DNA of 64,000 nt from Macrothele yani. Its lineage: Eukaryota; Arthropoda; Arachnida; Araneae; Macrothelidae. Positions 1-10,539 of this stretch are shown in pieces (the stretch's first letter is position 1; the number at the start of each line of letters is the position of its first letter). The stretch is taken from positions 159,804,709 to 159,868,708 of the forward strand of contig CM076997.1 of the NCBI GenBank assembly GCA_039090855.1, written 5' to 3'. Under the pieces are notes generated by a model, which worked only from the letters and a program-made list of their open reading frames with translations, did not search any database and had not been told where the DNA came from. The translations under genes and the position numbers were made by a program.

Positions 1-650
1 GGATCTCGTTACCTACTATTTACTATCAAACTGCCACTTCCGCACACCTTCAAGATCACAGATACCTCATAGTTTTAATAAACTCGGTCATTTTTTATTT
101 GTCATTTCTTTCTCCTTTCTTTTCCTAAGGGAGAAAGCTGTAAATGTTTGAGGTCAACAGTAAAAAGCAGCTTTCATCTTGGTTGCACATTTATCTACTC
201 TCTCGTGGCATTTATTTACACAGTTCTGCCGTAGTTTGATTTGGTATGACCAGTGCTCGAAATGAAAATTTCGAACTGCCGGTATGCTTATATACAGCTA
301 AAAATCATCAGAAAAAAAAAACCTTCTCCAGAAAATCTACATAACTGAAAAAGTAAAAGAAAAATCAGTGGAAGAAAAACTCCTTTGTTTCAGAATATAA
401 TTGACGATTCCATGGAAAACTATGGCACCATAAGTCACGAATAATAGAGGTCGATTTAAGTTTGTTTGTTTGTTTGTGGATCCAGTCGGCATAGGTATGC
501 GCAGGGTTGCAACAATCGGGGTGCGTGATGCAGTTTAAAAAAAAAAGACCCTGTCAGCTAAAAAACAAAACAAAGCGGTGAAGTAATCAGGAATTCAGAT
601 TTTGCAAGCACATGAAGAGAAACACAACATAGCATTTATTGACATACATT
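1..650. other. AT-rich left flank without a recognisable gene
   Basis: No coding region is supported here. A short TTTG microsatellite lies at 461-478, and several A-runs are present (about 309-319 and 538-548). A 15-base hAT-like terminus starts at 251 and is described with the composite element. Confidence 0.6.
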
Positions 651-653
651 AGT

Positions 654-1736
654 ACAGTGTCGGTCCACCTTTGGTCTTAATGCATGCACTGACCCTTCGA
701 GACATGCTATCGACAAAGTTTTGGAACACCGCGATAGGTATGCGCTTCTATTCAATACATAATGCTGCCGCTAACTGTTGCTTAGTGGTAGGCCTTAGTT
801 CCAAACTTCTTATGCGGCGCTCTAATTCATCCCATAGGTTCTCTATGGGATTAAGATCAGGGCTCTGCGCTGGCCAGTCCACACACTATACGTAATTATC
901 GTCAAACCACGCCGCAACAGTCCTTGCTTAATGGCTCGGTGCATTATCCTGCTGGTACCAACAAGGGTCTGTTCCATAGTATTGCTACAGAGTTGGTAGG
1001 GCATAATTGTCCAGAATATCGAGGTAGATATGCTGGTTAACAGGTTTATCCACGATAACCAATGGGCAGGGACCATACCACGAAAAACACCCCCACACAA
1101 GTACACTGCCAGCTTCAAACTTTACCATACGAACAGTTCACTGTGGTAAAAAGTGTTTCCCCGGCTGCCGCCATACCCACACACGGCTATCAGACTGATG
1201 GATCGTGTATCTGGATTCATCAGTCCATAGGACCAGTTTCCGTTGATCTACGGTCCACGATAAATGTTCTTTTCACCATGCTAAACGGCGAGTAGCATTC
1301 CGATTGGAGATGCAAGTCTTATGAGCAGCCACATGACAACGGTAACCAATGGAATGAAGTTCTCCGCGAATGGGACGTGTACATACTGAGTTTTCCAGTA
1401 TTTTTACTCACAAGTACACGAAGGTCTTGTGCATTACTCCGTCGATTAACTGTAACGACTCTCCTGAGGCTTTGACATTCCTTATCACAGATTTTCTTTG
1501 GTCATGCCATGTGTCTTCCACTTATTCAGTACATCCAAAACAAGTTGGCTTGGGTATGTTTAAACGCTTCTCGGTTTCTCTTATGGACAACCCACTAATA
1601 TAACACCCAACAATCTTTCCTTTCTCAAAGTCAGTTCTCTCCCACCGCGACATTTTCACTCAACCTCATAGTGCGCTATAATCGCGGTCAGCTGCAGGCT
1701 TGCTTTTATACCTTTTGCAACTGTACCGCGCATCTT
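654..1736 (-). pseudogene. Tc1-like transposase pseudogene (DD34E type)
   Basis: Read on the minus strand, the remnant starts with ATG at 1652-1650. Its N-terminus (MSRWERTDFEKGKIVGCYI) looks like a Tc1 helix-turn-helix region. All three catalytic positions can be traced: TDES (about 1212-1226), QQDNAP (about 940-956) and [11 protein letters not shown] (about 840-870). The second D and the E are about 34 residues apart, allowing for a frameshift. The C-terminus ends near 660 with the usual SMSRRV-type helix. Several stops and frameshifts break the frame, so it cannot make transposase. TACAGT at 654 and its reverse complement near 1736 may be the outer ends, but longer inverted repeats are not convincing. 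A TATAAAA lies between the putative right end and the start codon. Confidence 0.8.
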
Positions 1737-1836
1737 ATCAACGCAGTGGATCCATTCATTTGCTTTTGAAGGGGACTTTTATCAAGATAGTGTATGTCAT
1801 AAAAAGGTTGTTTTTACTATCTGGTTCTCATAAAAC

Positions 1837-1900
1837 ATAAAATTTAAATTATATTGTTGCAATCATCATAATGATTGTAACAATATAATTTAAATTTTAT
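1837..1900. repeat. Near-perfect 30-bp hairpin with 4-base loop
   Basis: Arms 1837-1866 and 1871-1900 are reverse complements with one mismatch, around a CATA loop. The arms are almost entirely A/T. No coding context is seen; this could be a small palindromic MITE or its centre. Confidence 0.75.
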
Positions 1901-2224
1901 ATTCGTCTAACTTTTGAATTGGTGGATGAATTTTTGAAATGAAGTTGGATTTGGATATCCAACGAAATAAGCTTTCTAACGATATGTCACACAATATCTC
2001 CTTCCATTAAAAATTTTAAAGCCTGTGTGCGCCATAACGCCGTGGTTCGTCAAAAACAAATTCATTAGAATGCACATGAAAGATTACTAAATATATGCAA
2101 ATTTTATTTTGAAATATAACGAATTACCTAGTCAAAAATAAAACTGGGTGGGGTTATGAAAACTCTATCTGTACGTTATATGAAATCACACACACAAAAA
2201 AAGAAAGAAATGTATTCATATTGT

Positions 2225-2430
2225 ATTTACAACGACATTCGTCGGTCAAATGGAGCCGTACTCCTTAATTTGTCAATCACATCTTCCAGCTGTGTTAGTG
2301 ATTGTTAAATACACAGTTCCATCAATGGGCTCAGCCTTTCCTGTGTCATCGTAGAATGCAGTTTTGTCTTCACAAGTGAAAGTTTTGAGAAGCTCCTCTC
2401 ACACGACCAGTTAGTTACTGGGATTAAGTA
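2225..2430 (-). pseudogene. hAT transposase C-terminal dimerisation-domain relic
   Basis: The minus strand at about 2406-2308 reads CERSFSKLSLVKTKLHSTM followed by TQERLSPLMEL. This is the characteristic ERSFS..K..K...R..M..ERL pattern of the hAT-family C-terminal dimerisation domain, preceded by the usual PVTNWSCERSFS-type lead-in. A stop and a frameshift follow, after which QLEDVIDKL and a final terminator near 2225 are still visible. Only this last part of the protein is recognisable. Its place about 2 kb inside the left hAT-like terminus fits a transposase read leftward. Confidence 0.75.
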
Positions 2431-2459
2431 AAAGCAATAGAAGTAAAAAAACATGAACC

Positions 2460-2805
2460 AGCCCTTCGCTTTACAACTTCCCGTATCTTTATCCCTTTGG
2501 CAACATTAAATCAGAATACCGAAAATCAGAAAATTACCTAGCTTTTGTTTTTTTACTTATTTACAGCAAAGCAGAAAGTTGATTGATTGGAGGTTTAACG
2601 ACCACCGTGAGCAACTCAATGAGCTATAAGCAGTCTCCCATCCCTAATTTAGGGTCACTGGTTCTACGGAAGGGAGAGAGCCAGAGCCATAAGACAAACA
2701 GAACATCCATGCCTCACTGGGATTCGAACCTGGACCCCTTTCAGACGAATGATCAGAGGCCATCGCTTAGACCATTGCGCCATCGGGGCGGCAGCAGAAA
2801 GCTGA

Positions 2806-2837
<32 letters not shown>

Positions 2838-2998
2838 AGTAAAACCAGAAAGTTAAAAAAAACTTTTTGAATTATAACTCATCAATTTGCTGTAAATAAG
2901 TAAAAAATCATCAGCTAGGTAATTTTCTGATTGCTCGGTATTCTGATATAATGTTGGCAAAAGGATGAAGATACCGGAAGCTGTAAAGCGAAGGGCTG
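2460..2998. repeat. Inverted repeat of about 105 bp flanking a SINE
   Basis: The segment 2460-2567 is repeated in inverted orientation at 2891-2998 with a modest number of mismatches. Both contain the same TTTACTTATTTACAGCAAA motif and the same AGCCCTTCGCTTTAC end. The SINE at 2584-2793 and A-rich DNA occupy the space between. This may be a local inverted duplication of the hAT relic that later received the SINE. Confidence 0.7.
2584..2793 (-). mobile_element. tRNA-derived SINE, copy 1
   Basis: On the minus strand the head carries an A box (TGGCGCAATGGTCTAAG) and a B box (GGTTCGAATCC) of the RNA polymerase III internal promoter. The shared SINE body follows and ends at AAACCTCCAATCAATC. The same head and body recur at five other places in this window, in both orientations. 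An A-run at 2804-2831 lies on the head side and is unrelated to the tail. No clean target duplication was identified. Confidence 0.9.
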
Positions 2999-3432
2999 TG
3001 TACAACGCAATATTCTTCTGCTGATAAGTCATAATATTAATGTTTTTAGTTTACAAATAATTGACAAAAATATCAATTTCTCCCAGATTTTGCAGATTTG
3101 TCGTGGCAAACGGAAGGGCTAAGAGGGGTGCAGCCGTAACCCCTACACCCCCCGTGCGCACGCCTATGCCATAGGGCACTTCTTACGCTACATGGAGGAC
3201 TGGGATCATAGGCGCCGACTATAGGGGGGAGAGGTCAGTCTTGCGCCTTAAATAATTTTACTAGGGGGGAGTGCCCACCCAATATTTTTTGCCCTGTTTA
3301 ATTAAATAAGTGTTTATTTTTGTGTGTGTATATGCGTGAGTTGAGATATTTTTACACAGAAAAAAATGCTCTCCCATGCTATTGAGGTTATCTTATGCTG
3401 TGCTAATTGCAAAAAATAAATTTCTTTCCTAT
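2999..3432. other. Non-coding stretch with two transposon-end-like GC-rich motifs
   Basis: No gene is seen. About 3118-3175 (minus-strand start near CATAGGCGTGCGCACGGGGG) and about 3207-3240 (CATAGGCGCCGACTATAGGG) resemble the GC-rich ends of DNA transposons. The assignment to any family is a guess. Confidence 0.3.
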
Positions 3433-6400
3433 ATCATCATCATCATCAACGTTGTCAACCATTATCAATCCACTGCTGGACGAAGGTCTCCCCAAGTTCC
3501 CTCCACAACGGTCTGTCTTGTGCCAGTCTCCTCCATGTCACTCCCGCATACTTTCGAATTTCATCCACCCATCTTCCATGTGGTCTTCTTCTGGGTCTTT
3601 TCATGTCCCTTGGAATCCAATCTAAAATTTCGGCTGTCCATCGATGGTCTGTCCTTCTGGCAGTATGTCCAGCCCATTGCCATTTCAGGGATTTAACTCT
3701 GATCATGATGTCTTCCACTATTGTCATTTTTCGGATCCACGAGTTTCTCTTCTTATCTCTCCTGGTTACACCAAGCATGCACCTCTCCATGCTACTTTGG
3801 GTTGTCTGCAGTCTTTGTATGTCTCTTTTAGTTAAGGTCCACGTCTCTGCACCATATGTAAGCACTGGAAGGATGCATTGATCAAACACTTTTCTTTTAA
3901 GACATAATGGCATATTGCTCTTGAAAATTATGATGTTTCTTCCAAAAGCTCTCCAGGCAAGTTCTGTACGCCGATTGATTTCTTCATCAATGTGACCCTC
4001 ACTTGATATCTGCTGTCCAAGATAAACGTACGTGTCTGTTATCTCCAGCTTTTACCCATCAATCGATAAATCTGCATTTCTTGTAAAAGCATTGTACATC
4101 ACTTTTGTCTTCTGAAAGTTCATTTTTAATCCCACTTCTTTACTCTTGTCAGCAAATTCCTGGATCATACTCTGCAGCTCTGATGGGGTAGTTGCAAAAA
4201 TGACTATGTCATCAGCAAAACGAAGGTGGGTTGAATAATCTCCATTAATCTTTATCCCTTTTTCTCCCCAGTTCAGTGATTGAAAGACATTTTCCAATGT
4301 GGCACTAAAGAGCTTCGGAGATATGGTGTCCCCTTACCTCTCTCCTTTTCCAATTTTTATGTGTGTTGTATTTTCAAACAGCCGATTCTTTGCACTTGCA
4401 TTTTCGTAGACGTTATTAATAATATTAATGTACGCATCTTCAATACCGGAGGATTTCAGGGCCATTGTAACTGCTGATGGTTTCACCGAATCAAAGGCTT
4501 TTTCATAATCGATAAAAGCCATGCACAATGGAAGTTCATATTCCCTCGCTCTTTCAATTAGTTCTCTCAGCACATGGATATGATCTATTGTGCTGTAGCA
4601 ACTCCTGAATCCAGCTTGTTCTCTCGGTTGAGCCATGCCCAGTGTTACCTTCAAGCGGTGTGAAAGAACTTTAGTGAAGATTTTATAAACTACTGATAGG
4701 AGGCTGATAGGTCTGTAGTTTCCGAGATCCTCAATGTCACTTTTCTTATGTAGCAGGATCATTGTAGCGGTGTTCCAATCCTCAGGAATCTTTCCTTCAT
4801 TAAGGCATCGAGTGAAAACAAATTTGGGCGAGTACTGTTTCGATTTCTCCACTTGCTTCTTGTATGATGTCTACAGTAATTCCATCTTCTCCTGGAGCTT
4901 TTCCTCGCTTCATGTTCTTGATTGCATGTGCAACTTCTGCTGGAAGGACTGGAGGAACTCTGGTACTGGTATCTTTCATGATGTCTGGAGTGCATGTATC
5001 ATCCCTTTTATATAATGTGGAGTAGAAATCTTTCACTCTTGTCAAAATTTCGCCTCTATTACTTGTTACAGAACCATCTTCTTTTCTCAGTGCCATAATC
5101 TGTTTTCTTCCCTTACTGAGATGTCTCTTTGCTATCTTTAGGCTTTGGTTGATTTCAATTGCTTTCCTCACTAGTTCATAGTTGAATTTTCTTACGTCTT
5201 CAGTGATACTTTTTCGTACTGTCTTGCATAGCTCTATATATTTCACTTTGGAAGTCATATCTTCTTTAGTTGTCCTCATCTCTCTTCTTTTTTGCATCAA
5301 CATTTTCGTTTTTCCTGATAATTTGTTCACATGCAACTTGTTCTTAGACCCAGCTAATTTTGTTGCTGTTTCCATAAGAGCTTTGGTTAATCTTCTGTTA
5401 ACTTCAGAGATGTCCACTTCTTCCGATGTTAGGCCTTCTAAAGCAGAGAACCTGTTCTTCAGTTCCAACTTGAAGGCATTATGGTGTTTTTTAAGGTTGG
5501 TTATGTCAATAGATTTTGTTTGTCTTATGAGCTTGCCACGTTCAAGTTTAGTGTTGAGGTGCATCTTACATCTCACCAATCTATGGTCACTACCTGTGTT
5601 GAACTTGTTTAGCACACTGCAGTCTTCTATGACGAATTTTTTGTTACACATAATAAAATCAATTTCACTTGTCGTCCCATTTGGATGTCTCCATGTCCAT
5701 TTCCTGTGTGGCTTTTTCTTGAAGAAGGAGTTCAAGATGAAAAACCCTTCTGCCTCTGCAAACTCAACGAGAGTATTTCCACGCTGGTTTCTGTTGCCGT
5801 GACCGAATTTACCTACTGAAGTTTCATTCTGTTGCCGTTGCCCTATTTTTGCATTGAAATCTCCCATAATTATTTTCAAGTGCTGCTTACCTTTATTATT
5901 TAGATGACAAATTTCCTCATAAAATTCTTCAATTTCTTCTTCAGGATGACTTGTGGTGGGTGCATAAGTTTGAATAATCTGAGCCTGGTATCTTTTCGAG
6001 AGTTGGATAACAAGCCGTGCAGCTCTGTCAGAGGAACTTTCAACTTCTACAACTTTATCCTTCAGTTTCTTGTTTATTATAAATCCAACACCACTAGGTC
6101 TGCCAGTATCTGTCCCACGATAGTAGAAGAGATGTCCACTTTTCAGTTCGATGATATCTTCTCCTTTTCTCCTTACCTCACTTAGCCCCACGATGTCCCA
6201 CTTGATCCTTTGTAGTTCCTCTTCCAATTCAAGAAGCCTTGAATCAGAAGATAGGGAGCGTCCGTTGTAGGTAGCCAAGGTCAGCATCAAATGGCAGCCT
6301 AGTCCGGTCCTCCGGGGATTCTTAGCACCCTCTGCCTTCATGTCGCACTGGCCGCTGCCTTGGCCAGGTACATTCCAGCTGCCGGAGACTGAGGGCCAAG

Positions 6401-6628
6401 ATTTAAGTTGTGGAGTCATTTTGGAGGGGTTTGGCCATAACTCACCACGCTGGCCAAGCGGGTTGGTGAGTGTGGGATAGAATTTCCTCTAATCCCGATG
6501 GTATAGTTATACCGCTATTGGCGGTCGTCAGAGCCCCTTTAGTGGGAACAGGATGCACCACGAGAAGGCGGGGTTGACATTTGTCAAGGAGAGGCTGTGA
6601 TGTTACGCATCACCTGACCTTACATCCC
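3433..6628 (-). mobile_element. RTE-clade LINE, copy A (near full length)
   Basis: This copy runs leftward from a 5' end near 6628 (shared leader ending AAGGTCAGGTGATGCGTAAC in sense) to a 3' ATG-repeat tail at 3433-3447. It matches the 986-codon element at 10540-13698 along its whole length. RTE elements typically have one EN-RT frame, a very short 3' UTR and a short tandem-repeat tail; all three are seen here. The 3' end, around CCACTGCTGGACGAAGG on the plus strand, is the conserved end of the coding region. Confidence 0.93.
3455..6419 (-). pseudogene. RTE endonuclease/reverse transcriptase, copy A (broken)
   Basis: The frame begins with ATG at 6419 and runs 539 codons through the apurinic-type endonuclease domain (motifs YNGRSL, GLSEVR, GDFNAKIG, SDHRLV). 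A small insertion near 4815 then shifts the frame. The RT half continues to the end in one frame but has in-frame stops at 4334-4336 (CAA to TAA, just before the GDTISPKLF motif) and 4052-4054. The RFADD polymerase motif is still present, encoded near 4225. The protein would lose RT function. Compared with copy D the copy is otherwise very similar, so its inactivation is recent. Confidence 0.9.
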
Positions 6629-6640
6629 TCAGTATATATA

Positions 6641-6770
6641 TCATCATCATCATCATTGTCAACCATTATCAATCCACTGCTGGACGAAGGTCTCCCCAAG
6701 TTTCCTCCACAACGGTCTGTCTTGTGCCAGTCTCCTCCATGTCACTCCCGCATATTTACGAATTTCATCC
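6641..6770 (-). mobile_element. RTE LINE, copy B (5'-truncated 130-bp 3' end)
   Basis: Only the last ~40 codons, the stop and the ATG-repeat tail remain. The copy is bounded on both sides by TA repeats: TATATATA before the tail, and (AT)n 6771-6791 after the truncation point. This is the expected structure of target-primed reverse transcription into a TA microsatellite. It abuts the 5' end of copy A almost directly. Confidence 0.9.
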
Positions 6771-6906
6771 ATATATATATATATATATATACCCAAGAGC
6801 AGAGTCAAAGACAAAATTTTACCTAAGAATTTAAAACTAAATTTGCTAAAAAACCTGAAGATCATGACGCGCAACGTAGCACTTATGAATTTTCAGAATT
6901 CACATA
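6771..6906. other. Short spacer between RTE copy B and the MITE
   Basis: It holds the (AT)n tract 6771-6791 and about 110 bp of unique AT-rich sequence. The TA at 6905-6906 is the proposed MITE target duplication. Confidence 0.6.
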
Positions 6907-7344
6907 CTATTAAGAAGAGACAGATGCAAAAAAATCTTTATCTGGTACTAAAACAACTAAGAAACACTCAAAAACCAACAGGCATGTGTAAAAAGGATAT
7001 AAAGTAACAGCAACCTGAATGTAGAAAGTGTCGAGAATGCCGAGCCTTGGCTTTATCAAGGACCAGCAAAACTCTGCATTTTCTCACTTCCACAAAGACC
7101 TTGTTGGAAATGGGTTTCTGCAAAGCCATAGATGCAAGTTTAAAGCCCACAAAAATATTTTTAAAATTAACATAACTTCCTCAAAGTTGCATGAGGAATC
7201 ATTTAGTTAAAGTTTTTGCATGCATCTATAACTTTCCTTGCTATTACTTTATCTCCTTTTTACTCATACCTGTTGGTTTTTGAGTATTTCTTAGTTGTTT
7301 TAGTACCAGATAAAGATTTTTTTGCATCTGTCTCTTCTTAATAG
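6907..7344. mobile_element. MITE with about 100-bp terminal inverted repeats
   Basis: Bases 6907 to about 7008 match the reverse complement of about 7242-7344 with only a few mismatches (start CTATTAAGAAGAGACAGATG). TA dinucleotides flank both ends (6905-6906 and 7345-7346), as Tc1/mariner-type insertion leaves. The 230-bp interior has no domain I recognise. The ends also contain TTAA, so a piggyBac-type derivative with TTAA duplications is an alternative. Copy C of the RTE landed exactly at the right end. Confidence 0.8.
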
Positions 7345-7349
7345 TATAT

Positions 7350-10300
7350 CATCATCATCATTGTCAACCATTATCAATCCACTGCTGGACGAAGGTCTCC
7401 CCAAGTTTCCTCCACAACGGTCTGTCTTGTGCCAGTCTCCTCCATGTCACTCCCGCATATTTACGAATTTCATCCACCCATCTCCCATGTGGTCTTTTTC
7501 TGGGTCTTTTCCTGTCCCTTGGAATCCAATCTAAAATTTCGGCTGTCCATCTATGGTCTGTCCTTCTGGCAGTATGTCCAGCCCATTGCCATTTCAGGGA
7601 TTTAACTCTGATCATGATGTCTTTCACTCTCGTCATTTTTCGGATCCACGAGTTCCTCTTCTTATCTCTCCTGGTTATACCAAGCATGCACCTCTCCATG
7701 CTTCTTTGAGTTGTCTGCAGCCTTTGTATGTCTCTTTTAGTTAAGGTCCACGTCTCTGCACCATACGTAAGCACTGGAAGGATGCATTGATCAAACACTT
7801 TTCTTTTAAGACATAATGGCATATTGCTCTTGAAAATTATGCTGTTTCTTCCAAAAGCTCTCCAGGCAAGTTTTGTACGCCGATTAATTTCTTCATCAAT
7901 GTGACCCTCACTTGATATCTGCTGTCCAAGATAAACATACGTATCTGTTATCTCCAGTTTTTCTCCATCAATCGATAAATTTTCATTTCTTGTAAAAGCA
8001 TTGAACATCACTTTTGTCTTATGAAAGTTCATTTTTAATCCCACTTCTTTACTCTTGTCAGCAAGTTCCTGGATCATACTCTGCAGCTCTGATGGGGTAG
8101 TTGCAAAAATGACTACGTCATCAGCAAAACGAAGGTGGGTTAGATAATCTCCATTAATCTTTATCCCTTTGTTTTCCCAGTTCAGTGATTGAAAGACATT
8201 TTCCAATGTGGCATTAAAGAGCTTCGGAGATATGGTGTCACCTTGTCTCACTCCCTTTCCAATTTTTATGTGTGTTGTATTTTCAAACAGCCGAATCTTT
8301 GCACTTGCATTTTCATAGATGTTATTAATAATATTAATGTATGCATCTTCAATACCGCAGGATTTCAGAGCCGTGGTAACTGCTGATGGCTTCACCGAAT
8401 CAAAGGCTTTTTCATAATCGATAAAAGCCATGCACAATGGAAGTTCATATTCCCTCGCTCTTTCAATTAGTTCTCTCAGTACGTGGATATGATCTATTGT
8501 GCTGTAGCCACTCCTGAATCCAGCTTGTTCTCTCGGTTGAGCCATGTCCAGTGTTACCTTCAAGCGGTGTGAAAGAACTTTAGTGAAGATTTTATAAACC
8601 ACTGATAGGAGGCTGATAGGTCTGTAGTTCCTGAGATCCTCAATGTCACCTTTTTTATGTAGCAGGATCATTGTAGCATTGTTCCAATCCTCAGGAATCT
8701 TCCCTTCATTAAGGCATCGAGTGAAAATTTGGGCGAGTACTGTTTCAATTTCTCCACTTGCTTCTTGTATGATGTCTATAGTAATTCCATCTTCTCCTGG
8801 AGCTTTCCCCCGCTTCATGTTCTTGATTGCATGTGCAACTTCTGCTGGGAGGACTGGAAGAACTCTGGTACCTTTCATGATGTCTGGAGTACATGTATCA
8901 TCCCTTTCATATAATTTGGAGTAGAAATCTTTCACTCTTGTCAAAATTTCTGCCTCTATTTCTTGTTATAGAACCATCTTCTTTTCTCAGAGCCATAATC
9001 TGTTTTCTTCCCTTACTGAGATGTCCCTTTGCTATCTTTATGCTTTGGTTGTTTTCAATTGCTTTCCTCACTAGCTCACAGTTGAATTTCCTTACGTCTT
9101 CAGTGATACTTTTTCGTGCTGTCTTGCATAGCTCTATATATTCCACTTTGGAAGTCACATCTTCTTTAGTTGTCCTCATCTCTCTTCTTTTTTGCATCAA
9201 GATTTTGGTTTTTCCTGATAATTTGTTTACATGCAACTTGTTCTTAGACCCAGCTAATTTTGTTGCTGTTTCCATAAGAGCTTTGGTTACTTTTCTGTTA
9301 ACTTCCGAAATATCCACTTCTTCCGATGTTAGGCCTTCTAAAGCAGAGAATCTGTTCTTCAGTTCCAACTTGAAAGTATTATGGTGTTTTTTAAGGTTGG
9401 TTATGTCAATACATTTTGTTTGTCTTATGAGCTTGCCACGTTCCAGTTTAGTGTTGAGGTGCATCTTACATCTCACCAATCTATGGTCACTACCTGTGTT
9501 GAACTTGTTTAGCACACTGCAGTCTTCGATGACGAATTTTTTGTTACACATAATAAAATCAATTTCACTTGTCGTCCCAATTGGATGTCTCCATGTCCAT
9601 TTCCTGTGTGGCTTTTTCTTGAAAAAGGAATTCAAGATGAAAAATCCTTCTGCCTCTGCAAACTCAACGAGAGTATTTCCACGCTGGTTTCTGTTGCCGT
9701 GACCGAATTTACCTACTGAAGTTTCATTCTGTTGCCGGTGCCCTATTTTTGCATTGAAATCTCCCATAATTATCTTCAAGTGCTGCTTACCTTTATTATT
9801 TAGATGACGAATTTCCTCATAAAATTCTTCAATTTCTTCTTCAGGATGACTTGTGGTGGGTGCATAAGTTTGAATAATCTGAGCCTGGTATCTTCTCGAT
9901 AGTTGGATAACGAGTCGTGCAGCTCTGTCAGAGGAACTTTCAACTTCTACCACTTTATCCTTCAGTTTCTTGTTTATTATAAATCCAACACCACTAGTTC
10001 TGCCAGTATCTGTCCCACGATAATAGAAGAGATGTCCACTTTTCAGTTCAATGAGATCTTCTCCTTTTCTCCTTACCTCACTCAGCCCGACGATGTCCCA
10101 CTTGATCGTTTGTAGTTCCTCTTTCAATTCAAGAAGCCTTGAATCAGAAGATAGGGAGCGTCCGTTGTAGGTAGCCAAGGTCAGCATCAAATGGCAGCCT
10201 AGTCCGGTCCTCCGGGGATTCTTAGCACCCTCTGCCTTCATGTCGCACTGGCCGCTGCCTTGGCCAGGTACATTCCAGCTGCCGGAGACTGAGGGCCAAG

Positions 10301-10525
10301 ATTTAAGTTGTAGAGTCATTTTGGAGGTGTTTGGCCATAACTCACCACGCTGGCCAAGCGGGTTGGTGAGTGTGGGATAGCATTTCCTCTGATCCCGATG
10401 GTATAGTTATACCGCTATTTGCGGTCGTCAGAGCCCTTTTAATGGGAACAGGATGCACCACGAGAAGGCGGGGTTGACATTTGTCAAGGAGAGGCTGTGA
10501 TGTTACGCATCACCTGACCTTACCT
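7350..10525 (-). mobile_element. RTE LINE, copy C (full length, with target duplication)
   Basis: This is a complete 3.18-kb copy with leader, EN-RT region and ATG-repeat tail. An 8-bp direct repeat TAGTATAT flanks it (7342-7349 and 10526-10533), fixing both ends. The left duplication overlaps the end of the MITE, so C inserted after the MITE. The tail of copy D starts a few bases beyond the right duplication. Confidence 0.93.
7364..10319 (-). pseudogene. RTE endonuclease/reverse transcriptase, copy C (one frameshift)
   Basis: Two long frames together cover the whole protein: 10319 to 8907 (endonuclease and linker) and 8944 to 7364 (526 codons with complete RT and C-terminal region). The break is a single extra base near 8952, where ATTTCTGCCTC replaces ATTTCGCCTC of the other copies. 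All endonuclease motifs and the RFADD motif are present. The C-terminal frame starts with an ATG by chance and could only be made by re-initiation. Confidence 0.92.
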
Positions 10526-10539
10526 TAGTATATATATAT

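Noticed and set aside
8893..9702. Plus-strand open frame of 269 codons opposite RTE copy C, with similar ones at 5182-5802, 12250-12903 and opposite copy F
   Set aside because: These are antisense shadows of the RTE protein; the same shadow appears in every copy because the sense strand is conserved.
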